Below, one piece after another: positions 23,175 to 36,480 of a stretch of DNA of 64,000 nt. Both the position numbers and the translations under genes were made by a program. The first letter of the stretch is position 1; every line of letters begins with the position of its first letter. Source of the stretch: Tubiluchus corallicola (taxonomy: Eukaryota > Priapulida > Priapulimorpha > Priapulimorphida > Tubiluchidae); the NCBI GenBank assembly GCA_030141605.1, contig JAQGDQ010000021.1, positions 432,001 through 496,000 on the forward strand, written 5' to 3'. A model generated the notes under the pieces. It was not told the origin of the DNA and did not search any database. It was given only the letters and a program-made list of their open reading frames with translations.

Positions 23175-26100
23175 TATGACTTACACAAAATAAAAGCAAC
23201 CAATCTATAATAACAATATCTTCTTTCAATAACACTTATTAAGCTCATGGTACTACTTTGGTCTCTACAGGCTGCCATGTGTATTATGACTTCAGCAATA
23301 ACTTTAATAATACACAAAGCTTACAAAATGCATGTACTGTAAACCATAAAACCAAGGCATCTTGGTAATGTTTGCAAATGTTCAGAGAAAGTCCTTATGC
23401 AATAATTTCCAGATGCACAAATAGCACTAGCTAGTAACAAAGTTGCTTACTGGCTCCTTGTAGTAGCATACCGACTTCCTTTGATGGTAAGAATTATGCA
23501 TTTAGTTTATAAAAACTTAACTGTGCCAGCGCCAGTAAGTGATGAGCAAATGAAAAAGCACCACCTACATTTAATGATAAAATTTCACAGTCACCTCTTA
23601 GGTACTGTTCTTTAGGTAAATTTCCTCCAAACAACTGTTCTATTGCTGGCATTACCATATTTAGATATAGTAAGCAAAAGGTAGTCGCAAAAATTTAGCT
23701 CGCATTGTTTTCCATAAATTTACCGTCTTTTTGATACATTGCTCTATTATGCATTGCAAAAATAAACATAAAAAATTATCAGTAGCAAAATTCAATTATA
23801 ACAAACAGGTTAAAAAATTAAACTTTTGTATATTAATTATTACACAATGAATAAAAAACAAAAATAACATCACTGTCAATTAAGGTAATGAAACAGTAAA
23901 TTCAAATGTGACATTTATAAGAGACAACATTAAGTTGGCAGCTACTTTCCTCCAACTACAATGCATGTTATTCTAATCTAGTTTATTCTATGTCCCTGAT
24001 CATGCAACATGTTGTGTTTTATTACTAACTTATATAGATGGTAATGTTTCAGGCAACTAAACGATACTACTGACATTACAGTATTATAAAACTACAATCG
24101 TTTGTGTTAAATCTATACTTGATCAGGATACAAGCTTCTTCAGGGGTTCTGTAGTGAATTTACAGGGGTTCTGCATATCATGCATTCAAGTTTACTAACA
24201 GGTATGTTGAACTGTAGCCCTCTTTTAAATTCACAGTTCTTCACTTTTAGCTGTTTAGTTTTTACCAGATGCTCTATCGAGCAAATCTGCAGTTTATTTT
24301 CTCTTCCTAACGTTTTGTTTCATTGAAGATGTTTCATCCAACCAATAATACAATAAAATTGATGTATAATGAAACAACAACTTTTTTTTACTGACAAAAA
24401 TAATGGCATCGCTAGGGTATCTAATACTGTTAGAACACAATATAAATGTGTATGTAACGATTTCGCAATAATTGCATGTATCATAATTGCATATTGTACG
24501 TAGCCATGCTCTAAATTTATAAAGTCGATAAATTGCACTTTTTTGCTTTTATCAGATTCCCTGATAACGTTATCATCCTAATGAAAATTGTTGGTTTGCC
24601 ATAATAAAATGTTGTTTCATTATATTAGTTTCATTTTTTTTAGTTGGTTGGGCTGAACAATATTTAACATTGTTTTATTGGCTGAACATAGCATTACCTT
24701 AATCATTTAATAACTACTTAATTAAGCAACTCTTTCACATAGTTGTTGTGCATCTACTCATCTTCATTTTATTGATCATGATTCATTCATGATTTAACCA
24801 TCTCAATGTATCATATATCATCATCTGCATCAACTACATCATTGTTACTAAAACATCTATGATCTGTCTACTCTAAAAGTATGTCAATTACATATTACAA
24901 AAACTCGCACTTCCATTACCTAACATGCTTACTAAGTTTTTCACTGAAAGACAATTATGTTCATGGACTGCTTTGCTGCCAATCAGTCAATGCAAAATAA
25001 AATACAGTTTAAACCAATAAAATCAAACATCACCAATCATAAAATAAATTAGCATACCAACGCATATCAAATTCTATATGATGATAAATGAAGCATTTAC
25101 GAAATTGACACTACATGCAGGTACAAAACAGTATAAGTTTTTTTACTAGTGCACTGTTAGTCAACTACAGAATTATTCAGCAGCCTAACAAATGTGACTA
25201 GAAGAATTTAACTTTAGCAAATTTTTTGCCTGCTGACGGGCAGTTCAAAATGCTATACTAAGAATTAATAATTTCTTGACTACAGTAAATCCTCGCTTAA
25301 TGAATCCCTGTTTATAGTTTTAATAGCAATAACCTTCTCACACTTTATCACTTTTAATTAAGTTGCGAAATTAATAGAGCTAATAGAGCTACTGTTTTTC
25401 TCATGATTTATAGCAAATTGCCAGACCAACACTCTCTGTAAGGCATGATTTATTGCCTGTGCTTGGCTGCTTAGAGATAACCACCTACTGTGTTAATCAT
25501 GATCACCAACCTGTATTTACTCTACCTGCTATTTTTTGCAAATTGGACAGAGTACTGCAAATACTATTATGAGAAACAATGTGCTATTTCCTTTTTATAA
25601 ACAAATAATGTATAAATGTAAACAATGAAACTCATAAAAAGCTTGATCTGATTTATAAACTATATAGCTAAATAAAGCTAAATATTATTGTTTTTGCCAT
25701 TGAAACAAACCCTTTCCATTTCATTTATTTCTGATGAAAACCATAGCTTCATTTAACTATTGGTTTAACTGTGCAGCATTTTGCTGCAATGCATTAATCT
25801 TGTTAAGCAAGGAGTCAAGGAAACAGGAATGTCTTCTTGAATTTGAAAATATCTTTTGAGGAAGCATCTAATACCTTTTCACAACAATGCATTAGCTGAA
25901 GGTAATAATCTTCTTAAATTTGTGCATTACTGACTCACATTAACAGCCAATCAAAAAATTGATAAGAAATTCCACAAGTTTCCTTGATACTTGCTCCTTA
26001 AAATAATTTGAGACTTATTTTGTACCATAAGACCGAACAGCCTTTTTCAATTGTATATACCTGTGTGATAAGTATATGCCAGAATTATTTTCTAATAAAA

Positions 26101-26195
26101 ACTGTGCCTTATTGCAGCTCATACGTGAACACCAGTCAAGCAGTGACAGAAGATTTGTTAATCTTTTTATCCATGCAAACGATTTTTCTAGGTAA
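23175..26195 (-). other. 3' region of MTAP copy B
   Basis: AT-rich sequence downstream of the MTAP-B stop that ends in the same conserved block as copy A. It is about 1.3 kb longer than the copy A equivalent. Short reading frames here have no recognisable family and look like chance. Confidence 0.4.
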
Positions 26196-29100
26196 TTATA
26201 CACCCATCAGTGAAGCTTGAGCAATTGCCTACAACACAAAAAATTAAAAAATGAGTAAAAAATAAAGTGGAAAAAGACAGGGTAAACCCTTTAAAGGTTT
26301 TTGAATAAAACCAGTAAATTCAGGTGTGCTCATTCTTCTGATATTTTAAAATTTGGCTCAGCTTTGTAGGCTATTTCACGGTTAAGTATTCTAGCTGTGA
26401 TAAGTAAAAGGTAACTATATATTAATATAATTCTTTTACTCACATGGGGGGGGGGGGCAGAGAAAGACAGCCGTTGACAGCTTGAAAGCAACTGCATCAA
26501 ATATAGAACTTTAAATTAATCTGAGAAAAAGACCATCTGTCACCTAAAATTTACTAAGGAAACGCCAAAAGACTTTACGTCCCTGAACACAATGCTGAAC
26601 AATTTGCTAGAGAATTATAAAACAAATATAATGCACTCACCTGATTTTCATTCACTATATCAGTCCAATCACGAGCTGCAATCTTTGGTACGACGGCCCG
26701 CAAAATATCCGTTGCTCTTGTGCCATTAGACTTCAAAGTTTTTAGCACTTGCTCTACAGATACCTAGAAGAAGAAACACATTTATATTACTTTAAGCAAC
26801 AACAGGCATCTGGTATTAGCATTAGGACTATTCAAAAACCTTCAAATGTAAGTGTACTTATTTTCATTTTTGGCATCTGGCTTGTTTTGGCAGTTGGTAT
26901 GATTCTCAACATTTGAATAATAGACAAATGAACAGAACACTTCCCATTTCATGATCCACTTTCCAGTGCCAGTGGAAGAAAAACCCAGTGCTTGCTACAA
27001 CAAAAACTACTACACAGATCTGAATATTCAATCATACCACTTATTCATGGTCTTCATAGTTCATGTCAGTTATGATCACTAACACACAAAATGTTACTAA
27101 AACCTACCAGAGCACATTGCTATCAAAACTACCTAGTGTTTTCATCAAATAAGTTTTATTCTGCACATCATTCATCATATGAGAAAAGTTATCGGTTAGT
27201 TTAAAAAAAGGTTATGTTGGTAATCTAATTTTTTGATATCATTAATATGCTTTGTTAATTTATTTTTGGGCCTCTTATACCAAATTGCACTTTTACACAA
27301 TACTATATATTTTGGCAAAAATAATATAAAGTGAATAACAAAATTTAACAACTGGAAAAATGCAGTGTCTCTTCTATTTGGCTCATTTCACAAATAGAGG
27401 AGGATGCGAATGAAAACCCCTGCAAATGACGAAGTATGAATGTAAAATTTTGTTAACATCTAAAACCATACACTCACTGCCTTATGTAGTATTTACCTAA
27501 AAGATAAAAAAAATCTACTAACCGGTTCTGCTGATACATGCCAGCTGTCATAGTCTGTAGGCATAGCCAGTGCTGCATAACACAACCCTACTTCTTTTGC
27601 TAATATAGCCTAGCAAATATTAAACTTACACAAATTACTAAAAATGTAACAAAACAAAAGAAAATGAAAATATGATGGTACATTTTGGCACAATAAGAAT
27701 GCCTTGGAATTTGGATAGTTTTCCTACAGAAATTGAAAAAGGTCTCACTTGAACAAAGCTGACTTAACATGTCAGCTCCAAAAAACAGTAAGGCACTGCA
27801 TTAATAATACTTCTTATCTAAGTAAGATGTTAAATGTTAGCTCACTAAGTGCCTAGTCTCTTCTTTACTGCAGTAGATTCTTCTTTGAGGGCATTTCAGA
27901 CTAATGGTACTGCTTAGCAATAAAAATAATTTTATTCAAAAACAAAACTTAGTGTTAATGAATGTATTAAACTAAGTTTGATTACTCATACGTCTTCAGA
28001 AAAGTTTCACAAACTATTCAAACATAATGTCAACACTTAACTATAGTTAGGTGTGGCATGGTAAATTGTGGCAAAAATTGTGAACAACTTGAATAAATTC
28101 ACCTATATGTGAAATGAAGAACAAACATATGGGTATCTTCTGTTAGTTCAATTTGGTACACTCTTTGTTTTAGGATGCCAAACATATTTCTTCCCCACAC
28201 TTTAATTAAAATGCACCAACTCACTAGCACCTGCTGCACGTGGAGGAACTCGTAACAGTTATAACTGTTTTGTTAATCCACATTAAACAAAAAAGATTAC
28301 ATATAATTAAAAGGCAGTCTCTCCAATAGCTTAAAAACTACAATAACTGCTACTACAACAGGCAAACTACAATTCTTGCGATTTCAACTCTACCAATGTT
28401 AGAGAAATTTTTTTACCTCTGGCACAGTTGTCATGTTAACAATATCTGCACCCCACTGTCTCCATAACTTGCTTTCTGCTTTGGTTGAAAACCTTGGTCC
28501 CTCTATCGTCACAGTTGTTCCTGTAGGTTGGCAATTGAAGCCTAACTCTTTCACGGTTTCGTATAAAATCTAGAAACACGGGTGTTGCTGTTAAAAAGCG
28601 CATTCTGCTAGTTTTATATCACGAGCCTTACAACACTATTGGCTTCTAATATTTCATTCACAAATTTTTCTAAACAATAGTAGGATATTCCTAAATTTCC
28701 AAGTTTTAAATTTCCTCGGTCTCAATTTGTGCTACAAATGTGAAATTAGGCAATGCTCAGTCTATTCTCAAGGATGTGTGCTTATAGTTTTGTATATGGG
28801 AAAGGAACCTACATGCTACCATGTCATATCATCCGAACAAAAATTCAATAACATGGGCTATAAATTGCCATGTCCTTGCAATAAATTATTTCTATGCATT
28901 TGAAAATGGAGGAATTTTGAGGAGAATACTCACTGCCAGACCAGCAGTCATAATTTAAAAACATGATGCACACTAACAAAATTATACTAATTCACTGTCA
29001 TCAATGTTCTTTACATTGATGACAATATACTTACTTTGCTAGTAACAGAACAAAAAGGCTCATCTAGAGGAATGTGACATATCCCTTTAGCTTCTGGACA

Positions 29101-31576
29101 CGTGCCATCGTAGAATGTTTGAAACCGTTTTTGTGTCCTAGAAAAGCAATAATCACTCACCTTACTGTCCACGTTTTAGATACCTATATCGCCATTTTAT
29201 GATCATTTGTTTAATTCAATTCAAAGCAATTCACATACTCTAAAGACTAGTTCATAAATGCTACAATACAATTGAAGCCTACTGCAAAAACAGTAAACTA
29301 AAAGCCCAGTGACATATTCCCTGAATTGGAGGAGAATTTGCTAACTCTAATATAAACTTGCTTGCACCATTTGAACAAATGCTCTCTTTTGAAGTCAATT
29401 CTAACCAGAATTTAAAATTAATGAAAGTTTTTTACTAGTACTTTTAATACATTTCCCAATATAATGACAGTGATAGGGCTCAAATGTGCTAGTGATAGGA
29501 GGCATCTGTTAAAGTGGGTAAGACTGTAGTTAACAGGGAAACGATCTTCTAACAATGAATTTCATAAATAAGAAGCCCAAGCTACTCATAGGCAGCCATT
29601 CTGCATCCAGTGTAGAGCCATTTATGGACATAAGGCCTTAAAAGTAATTTGCGGGGCAGCGATAAAAGAGGCTTACCGTAGCAATATTATTACACTAATG
29701 AAGTGGGAACTAATAAACTGTGTAATTAAGACTACACAGATTAACTCGGCATTGCTTTGCCTTTTATGTAAATAAATCGCTCTTGTAATGTTTTCAGGTG
29801 AGTAGATAATAAATGCTTTTATCAGACATTTCAATATTTGACATCAAAATCCACTCTGTAGCATGATCACCAGACAGTGCAGACATCATCAAGGTCACAA
29901 TGATATTTTCATAAAGGTACATTGGTCATGGGAAGTATAAGCACTTGGAGTAAAAATAGGCAAATTGTACACATCCAATATTAATTTAGTCTTGCACTGA
30001 TAAACGAGCAAACGTGCTAGCAAGTCAAATGCAAAGTTGACATTGCATGCGATTCTATAACAGAAACAAAATTCAGTGCCAAGTAAATTATAATACTTTG
30101 AAATCTTGAAAAATGCAATAAGAGCAGAAGTGTCTCAAATGCACTTTCAGAATAACACATTAATTATCTAACACAAGTAAAAGCTTATACCTGTCAATAA
30201 ATTGATCCAATATGACAAAATCACCGGGTGGAATATGTTCCCGTAATGACCCACATGCTGATGTCACTATTAGATGAGTACAGCCCTCCTCTTTCATAGC
30301 CCAAATATTTGCACGATAATTGACAAAGGATGGCATTATGGTGTGACTGCGACCATGCCTAGAAACAAAATATAGTTTATTTTTCAAGAGCTTAACCCTA
30401 TAGATAAAATATATTACAAAGAACATTATCCGAACTAAGGCTTGATTAATTACCAAATTAAACATCAGAATATTGTTAGAAATATATTAATAAACAAGAG
30501 ACTACAAAAATGTCATTACATTGAATTTTTATGTTAGCTATATGCCTGGATATTAATTTGTGATGCAGACTTCGCTTGAATTAAATAACATGTTCAGCTG
30601 AAAACTGAGGACAGCAAATTGAGCTACTACATACTAATAACTTTCTAGCAACGGAGCCACTTGAAATATACCTTGCCAATAGCACACAGTCAACACCACT
30701 GAGTTTTCCGCATATTAATGAATCTGATGGCTGAAACATATTTGAAAGAGTTAAAGCAAACTGATTCTGCTGTTTAATTTAACTGCTTATTTAAACATTT
30801 ATTATCAAATTCTTCATTTACTACAATGTACAGATATTCCAAAATTTAAACACTATAATAAAGTTATATCGTAAATTCAGGAAAAAACTGGCATTTTAAC
30901 AGTTTTTTATGAAAACTTGGGATATCTTTGGCAGCAGCTAAAACAAAATGCTAAATTCCAAAACCTAATGAAATACAAAAATTTACAAAGGAAGGTTGTG
31001 AAACATCGAATTTCACAGAATGCCTAAAACAATGCAACTAGAAATATTCAAGCATATACCTGTCCAAATGGTGTAGAATAGTTCTTCTCGTGCCTATTTT
31101 CCAAAATGTCGGCATCATCCAAACCAGTACCACCAATTATCCCGATCTGCAAAATCAAATTTACAAAATGAGTTTAAATTAATTACAAAATTTTATATAA
31201 TAAACATGACAGCTCTATAATTTTTCGTACAATAACGATTACCAATAATATCAAAACTTCTTAGAATCCCCACAGCCAAGTAACTTCAAAACAGCAACTG
31301 AGCTATATCTATTACGTCACTAAACCCCAGGAATATGAAATCAACTAAGCAACATCTGCCTTTGAATGTTTGTTGTCACTCACCAGCCAAACAACAAAAA
31401 CCTCAGCAAAACGAAGTTTCGTAATTCATTCAGCTATATCAATTAAAATCTCATAGTACATGTAGCTTGAAACATACAAAATTTTGAACAGTGAACAGAC
31501 ACATTTTGATGATAGACAGTAAATTATAACAATGTCCTAAAATTATTAGCCACATCAAACATACCTTGACTTTCAT
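26196..31576 (-). CDS. MTAP: S-methyl-5'-thioadenosine phosphorylase, copy B
   Basis: Nine exons on the minus strand: 31565-31576, 31060-31146, 30672-30730, 30191-30358, 29035-29137, 28417-28569, 27523-27609, 26641-26763 and 26196-26228 (TAA). Every exon has exactly the same length and phase as in copy A, giving 274 aa. I count about 34 amino-acid differences by eye (near 88% identity), half of them in the last three exons. The nucleoside and phosphate motifs are kept: [45 protein letters not shown] and VNMTTVPE. In exon 7 copy B reads MPTDYDSW where copy A and human MTAP have MATDYD, placing Pro211 two residues before catalytic Asp213. No stop or frameshift is present, so it is probably expressed. 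It is a direct tandem duplicate of copy A. Confidence 0.92.
26446..26457 (+). repeat. poly-G run in MTAP-B last intron
   Basis: Twelve consecutive G residues on the plus strand (C12 in the MTAP-B transcript). It is striking in such AT-rich sequence and prone to length variation. Confidence 0.9.
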
Positions 31577-31675
31577 GTTTGACAAGTAATGTGCCAATCA
31601 CAGTTTTTTCTGGTATGCTTTTTCTTTCTTCACTACTCTTTAAATGCCGATAATCTACAAATATAAAATACCTGC
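31577..31675 (-). promoter_or_regulatory. duplicated 5' flank of MTAP-B
   Basis: This is the counterpart of 14057-14135. The two copies share the CACTRCTCTT and ATAATCTA...AAATATAAAATACC words just upstream of the ATG. Similarity ends near 31675. It is a likely 5'UTR and core promoter, although no specific promoter element can be assigned. Confidence 0.4.
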
Positions 31676-31679
31676 AGTG

Positions 31680-33060
31680 AGTTGTATAGTTCACTCTATA
31701 CTTTACACTATTACATCTATACAAATCAATGGCAAGACCAATATTGGATTATTAGGATGTCACATGGAATCCAGCAAGATTTGATAAGGCAGGTCAAATG
31801 CATGCAGCAATGAGCAACTACACTTGTACCAGCCATTTCTCATTTGCCATACTCTACTCAAAATAGTGGGTTACCAATAAAATTTAGGCGCAAAATGCAG
31901 GATAAGTTAGCAGTATAACCCAGAAAAGTTTATAGACCCCAGGCTGCCTCTACAGCAACAATAATGTTCTGTGTCAAAGGTCACAGTGACAACACAGCCA
32001 ATATTAAACAGCAATATAGAGCAGTAGGAAGACTGGAGAAGTTATACGCTCTAAGCTTTATCTCTGTCTTTCGATGGTAATGGTAACAGTAGCGAAGTAA
32101 TAAATTTGCAACTCCCCAGTAAAACTTCCAACACTTACCTTAACCAGTAGATTAATATTATAAATTGTCTTGAGAAAAACCCACCAGTAGAAATGCTTTG
32201 GTGCTCATGATATCTGCTAATCTTATGATAACTATTATATTTGGTAACTAATCATTTTAGCACCGCCGATCACCCAGTTCAATAAAGGTTAACTTTTTTT
32301 AGTTGATACTAAATATGGTGACTGGGTAACACAAGTCCAGTAGACCTTTTGAGTTACCCTAGGGTAACAGAGAAAGAGGAAGGTGCCTGGGAAAGGTGGC
32401 CAGAGTGAGAGAAAAAGCTGACCTTTTCCTTTCCTGTGTTAATAAAAAGTTTGAAGGATGAGTGGAACTTTCCTGTTTTGGCTAATGTTAAGAAAATGGT
32501 TTTCTATGTAATTTCAACAATAATTAGATGCAAAGCACAGAAATTTGAAAATTTCAGGCCACTGATCATTTAAATAAATTAACTCTCAGAAATAAATTTG
32601 GTATACAAAAGAATGACGAATGTATTTATTTTAATTTTATTCTTGGTTATGTCACCAAAAGATGTTGCCAAAAATACAATATCAATTAAGGTGCAAAAAT
32701 AACTAAGCAATTTTTTTGAAAACTAGAGTCTAACCTAGCTCCGGCCAGCTGTATAGTCTCATCTAACATTTCTATTGAACTTTTAGCCTCTGCCCGATCT
32801 GGGGTTCCCTGGTGTAGTCAGCTGTAACGTTACCACTTTAAGCTGATGAGTCTGTTACTACGAAACTTCTTTACTGTTTTAAATAAAATAATTTATTTTG
32901 GCTTAAATCGGTGCAGTTCTAGTGTTTCTTGTTAGCAACTTTACACGCGAAACAGGCAATGCTGATTACAAAGATGGTACTAATGACTTAATTGATAGAA
33001 GGCCAGACTTCCTAGAAGGACGGAATTTATAAGTTAAATTTTTAAATTCAAATTCTTTTT
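31680..33060. other. intergenic, upstream of MTAP-B; nothing recognised
   Basis: No exon or family motif is seen. A small palindrome, GGTAAC...GTTACC with an inner CCTAGG, lies around 32325-32370. The 240-bp repeats found upstream of MTAP-A are not apparent here. Confidence 0.45.
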
Positions 33061-33063
33061 TCC

Positions 33064-33430
33064 AGATGCTAAATTAATTGAAGGCATACAGAGGAGAGTC
33101 ACAAAACTGTGCACTTCAATTAGAAAACTAGCTTGCTGCAAGAGATCACAAAAACTGCAACTATAGACACTAGCATGCAGAGTTCAATGTGATCTTTTGC
33201 AAACGTACAAGTTTTTAAATGGCGTTGTCATCAACACAAACAATAGCATGCTCCAAATGAAGTACATAAGAAGAGTAGACAATTGTTTCACAACTTCTAT
33301 TCTCAGTGCGTAATAAATCATTGGAACAGACTGCCACAAGCTGCAATCAACGTTGCAAGCAAAAATTTAAGAACAAAATAAGACCATACATTAAAGAAAT
33401 GGAAGATGCAAATTTTGCATACCTCTAGGA
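33064..33430 (+). mobile_element. LINE reverse transcriptase C-terminal relic
   Basis: The plus-strand translation from 33064 gives LIEGIQRRVTKLCTSIRKLA, then after a stop CDLLQTYKFLNG. This corresponds to the conserved IQRRATKL...LIQTYKILNG stretch of LINE reverse transcriptases. The NRWNxLP-like part survives further on as GTDCHKLQ in another frame. Several stops and frameshifts make it a pseudogene copy. Confidence 0.6.
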
Positions 33431-33439
33431 ATAACGGTT

Positions 33440-35328
33440 TGCAATGCTACCACATTTAAAGGCTATCTATACTCTATAGCCTTTTATACTGGACCTTTGT
33501 GCTCACAGCTAGACTACCCAACGAAGTATTTTATGAAGAATCTCTGAAGAAAAGATGATGATGATATGGGACGTCTTTCAAGGTGAATTCGAATAATGAA
33601 TCTTTATCCCAAAATTACCGTAACTGCAATCGAAACGAAGACCTGTGGTTGCGAAAAAGGTGAATTTAAAAAAGTTTAGGTACTATTAATAAAAAGTTAA
33701 AAGATTAAAATTTTTCTTACTTAATTAATGTTTCCAAAGTAAACATTTTTATTGTTACAGCAGATTTAGGGTACTACTACTTACTGCTACTGGATCTAGT
33801 AAAAATAATACTAGTACAGTAATAGCACAGTTATAATATATTCGGCGACAATATTAATGCACCATCTATCAATAAATTTAAAATGAATATGAGAAGGGAC
33901 CGTACACGAGTTGAACTCTAGGTCCTGATGTCATTGTAAAGAAAATTAGCGTGTCGTCGTCATTTGCGTGCTATACGTTCTAAAAAAAAAAATCAAAGCG
34001 CGGCACACCTGTTCCCGTTACGCCACCACGTGCGTCGCTTGCCTGGGCCCTGGATACTGATCGACAAATTTTCCGATCCGCATCATTTGGTCGCAAATGT
34101 GAAATCCGCAGTGCGCATAATACCCGCATTTTGCTGTTAACAGCGATCCGCATTCGTAGAGCGCTCTACTAAATTAATTAAAAAACGTGGTCTGGCCTCA
34201 TCCGCATCCTGCTTACATGCTATTTTTAATTCAAATCAGTATAATGATTTGTATTTTTAGCTAACCTTGGTTTAAATAAAGGAAAATATTTTAAATCAGT
34301 GGAAATTGCTCCCTGTTGCAGTGTGTCCACTGGGTGGTTTCATTTTCACTAGAATGTTCTTTATCTGATGTTATTAATTTCACACTAGTATTTTTAATGG
34401 CAAATAAATGGATTTTACTACTGAAGCAGTAGTACGTCCCTTTCATGATTAATGAAGCTATTTTCATTTTCATATGATGAGTGTCAGTCTGTCATTGTCA
34501 ATCTGCGCACGAAGATTAAATGTAATGAAAATTAAAATCCGCAAATATACAATTCTGTTTTGATAGCGTGGTTCGCTATTCACTGGACCTTGGGTAGCGT
34601 GGGGAGTTACATCACACGTAGAAATCTTTATTTTTTTAATCCCAGCCATACATACAAAATTCCTGTCCGACATTGACTCAAAGAGAAGGATACTGAGCGT
34701 GCGCCGTACAGTATTATATAAATTAGTAATCATCGAATTAATTCAAGTCACAAAACAAATTCAGCCCAACAGTCAACAAGCCCTAATTAAATGGGTGCAA
34801 TTAGACTACAATTTTTTGTCTAATTATTTACTTGAAACTACTTGTTTATTTATGAGGTTGTCAAGAGGACACTAGACAATCACAAGTACAAAATGATTAA
34901 TTAGAAAGAACTGTGGAATCAAATAAATTGGAATTGATCAGTGAGCAATGATAAGATAAATGGAAGCCTTCTGACAGCCATTTAAAGAATCATTTCGGAA
35001 AACTTTCAGATCCTGATAATGTTAAAATAGTGGATCCGTCCCCCATGGATGTGCAGTATGTGCCTGTATTGGATAGCTTGTTGGCCAGAATTTTTATGTT
35101 TCACAATTATATTCTACTTGGGTTTGAACTTGATTTAAACTTTAACATGTCTAACAAAAAAACAAGTCCTAACAGATTTCTTTGTCATGTACAAGTAGTT
35201 CATGTAATCGTCTTCCAAGGAAAATTATAAATACAGTAATGGTGCACAGAGGTGCAACATAACTATTTCTTAGGAGGGGTATGCAAAAGCAACAAATAAT
35301 ATAGTACAGAACAATTCATTGCACTATA
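33440..35328. other. intergenic, partly more GC-rich; no gene recognised
   Basis: Bases 33990-34220 are locally richer in CpG and GCATCCGC-type words, loosely recalling the subterminal words of the MITE at 16865-17056, but I could not define ends. The remainder is AT-rich with short chance reading frames only. Confidence 0.35.
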
Positions 35329-35680
35329 GTATATTGCTCAGTTAATTGAGAGCCATGACTTCAATATTTATGGTGGAAGTCTTGTGTGTCTTGCACAATC
35401 CCGATGACCATGAATGGGCAGATCGAACTGATTGAACAGCTTGGAAATTCACTGAACCTCAGTCTTACCAATCACATTGAAGTTATCCTAAAAGCATGCA
35501 TGGAGGTTAAGATATTCAATGAGCATACTATTCATCGATATTCGAAAAAACATGGTTGTGACCTGCAAGTAGTGCTGAATGAACTTGAGTTCAATCACCA
35601 ACTCTTTGAGTTTCTAGTCATATCCCTCATGATTGCAGGCTGTGCGAGACAGATGAAGTTATCACACAATATGTAGAAGG
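35329..35680 (+). repeat. dispersed repeat, copy 1
   Basis: This aligns with 41531-41830. Shared words include AGTATATTGCTCA/AGTATTGCTCA, CTTCAATAT, AGTCTTGTGTGTCTTGCACA, TTCATCGATATTC and TTTGAGTTTCTRGTCATA. Both copies are on the plus strand. One frame here is open for 96 codons (35386-35676), but copy 2 does not keep it open, so coding function is doubtful. It is probably part of a transposable element. Confidence 0.55.
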
Positions 35681-35778
35681 CATGATAGCTTTTCAATTGA
35701 CTGGGTAACACTTTGACGTAATAAATTGTTCTCTATTGTTATTTGTTGTTTTTGCTATTATTACCAGAAAAAGGTTAT

Positions 35779-36480
35779 TAAGGTACACCTCTGTAGATTC
35801 AATTGATGCTATTTACATGGATTATGCCAAGGCCTTTGACAAAGTTGCCCACCAAAGGTTACTAAAGAGGTTAGCTGGATATTGTATTCATGTCTTCTTT
35901 TTAATGTGGAATCACAATTTCCAATCTGATAGATGTCAAACTGTTGCATCATGCTCAGTTGCAAGCTAATAAAGGTAACAAGCTATTAAAATTGTGATTG
36001 ATAAAAAACCTTTACATAGCTCAACGAAGACAATGTTATAATGTGTAAATCATTAGTGATACCCCTTGTTGGAATAACGGTACAATGTAACTTAATTATC
36101 CTTGCTGAGTCAAGTTAACCTGCTGAATTATAAACTGCTAGAAGCATGCAGTCTAAAGGACAGCTACAAGAATGATGCATGAACTAAAACAGCTGGATTA
36201 CGATGATCGTTTGCAAGCTATTAAATTACCATCCTAAAATTTTAAGAGCAAGAGATAACATGATCGAATGCCAAAAGTTTATCTAAGGCATGTACAACAT
36301 CCCATTCGAAATAAGGACAAGACGGCATAGCAGAATTAAAGAAATGGCTTTTTGTAGAATATCTACTAGGCAAGCCTTGCTACTAGGTAAAATATTTTCA
36401 GTGAGGAATGTTTATCTCTGGAACACATTGTCATAATCATGTTGTCACTGTCACATATTCCAATGAATGATTACTCTGAC
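35779..36480 (+). mobile_element. decayed LINE with reverse transcriptase fragment
   Basis: The open segment encodes DSIDAIYMDYAKAFDKVAHQ followed by RLLKRLAGYCI, which matches reverse transcriptase motif A (D..KAFD-V-H-LL-KL). Further along, ATRMMHELKQLDYDDRLQAI followed by KLPS, then broken frames ending in SVRNVYLWNTLS, match the C-terminal region of the same protein family. Much of the intervening catalytic domain (including the YxDD region) is missing or unreadable, and multiple stops occur. It is a deleted, non-functional copy. Confidence 0.7.

Noticed and set aside
35386-35676. 96-codon frame as a gene
   Set aside because: It is within a dispersed repeat whose second copy (41531-41830) does not keep the frame open.
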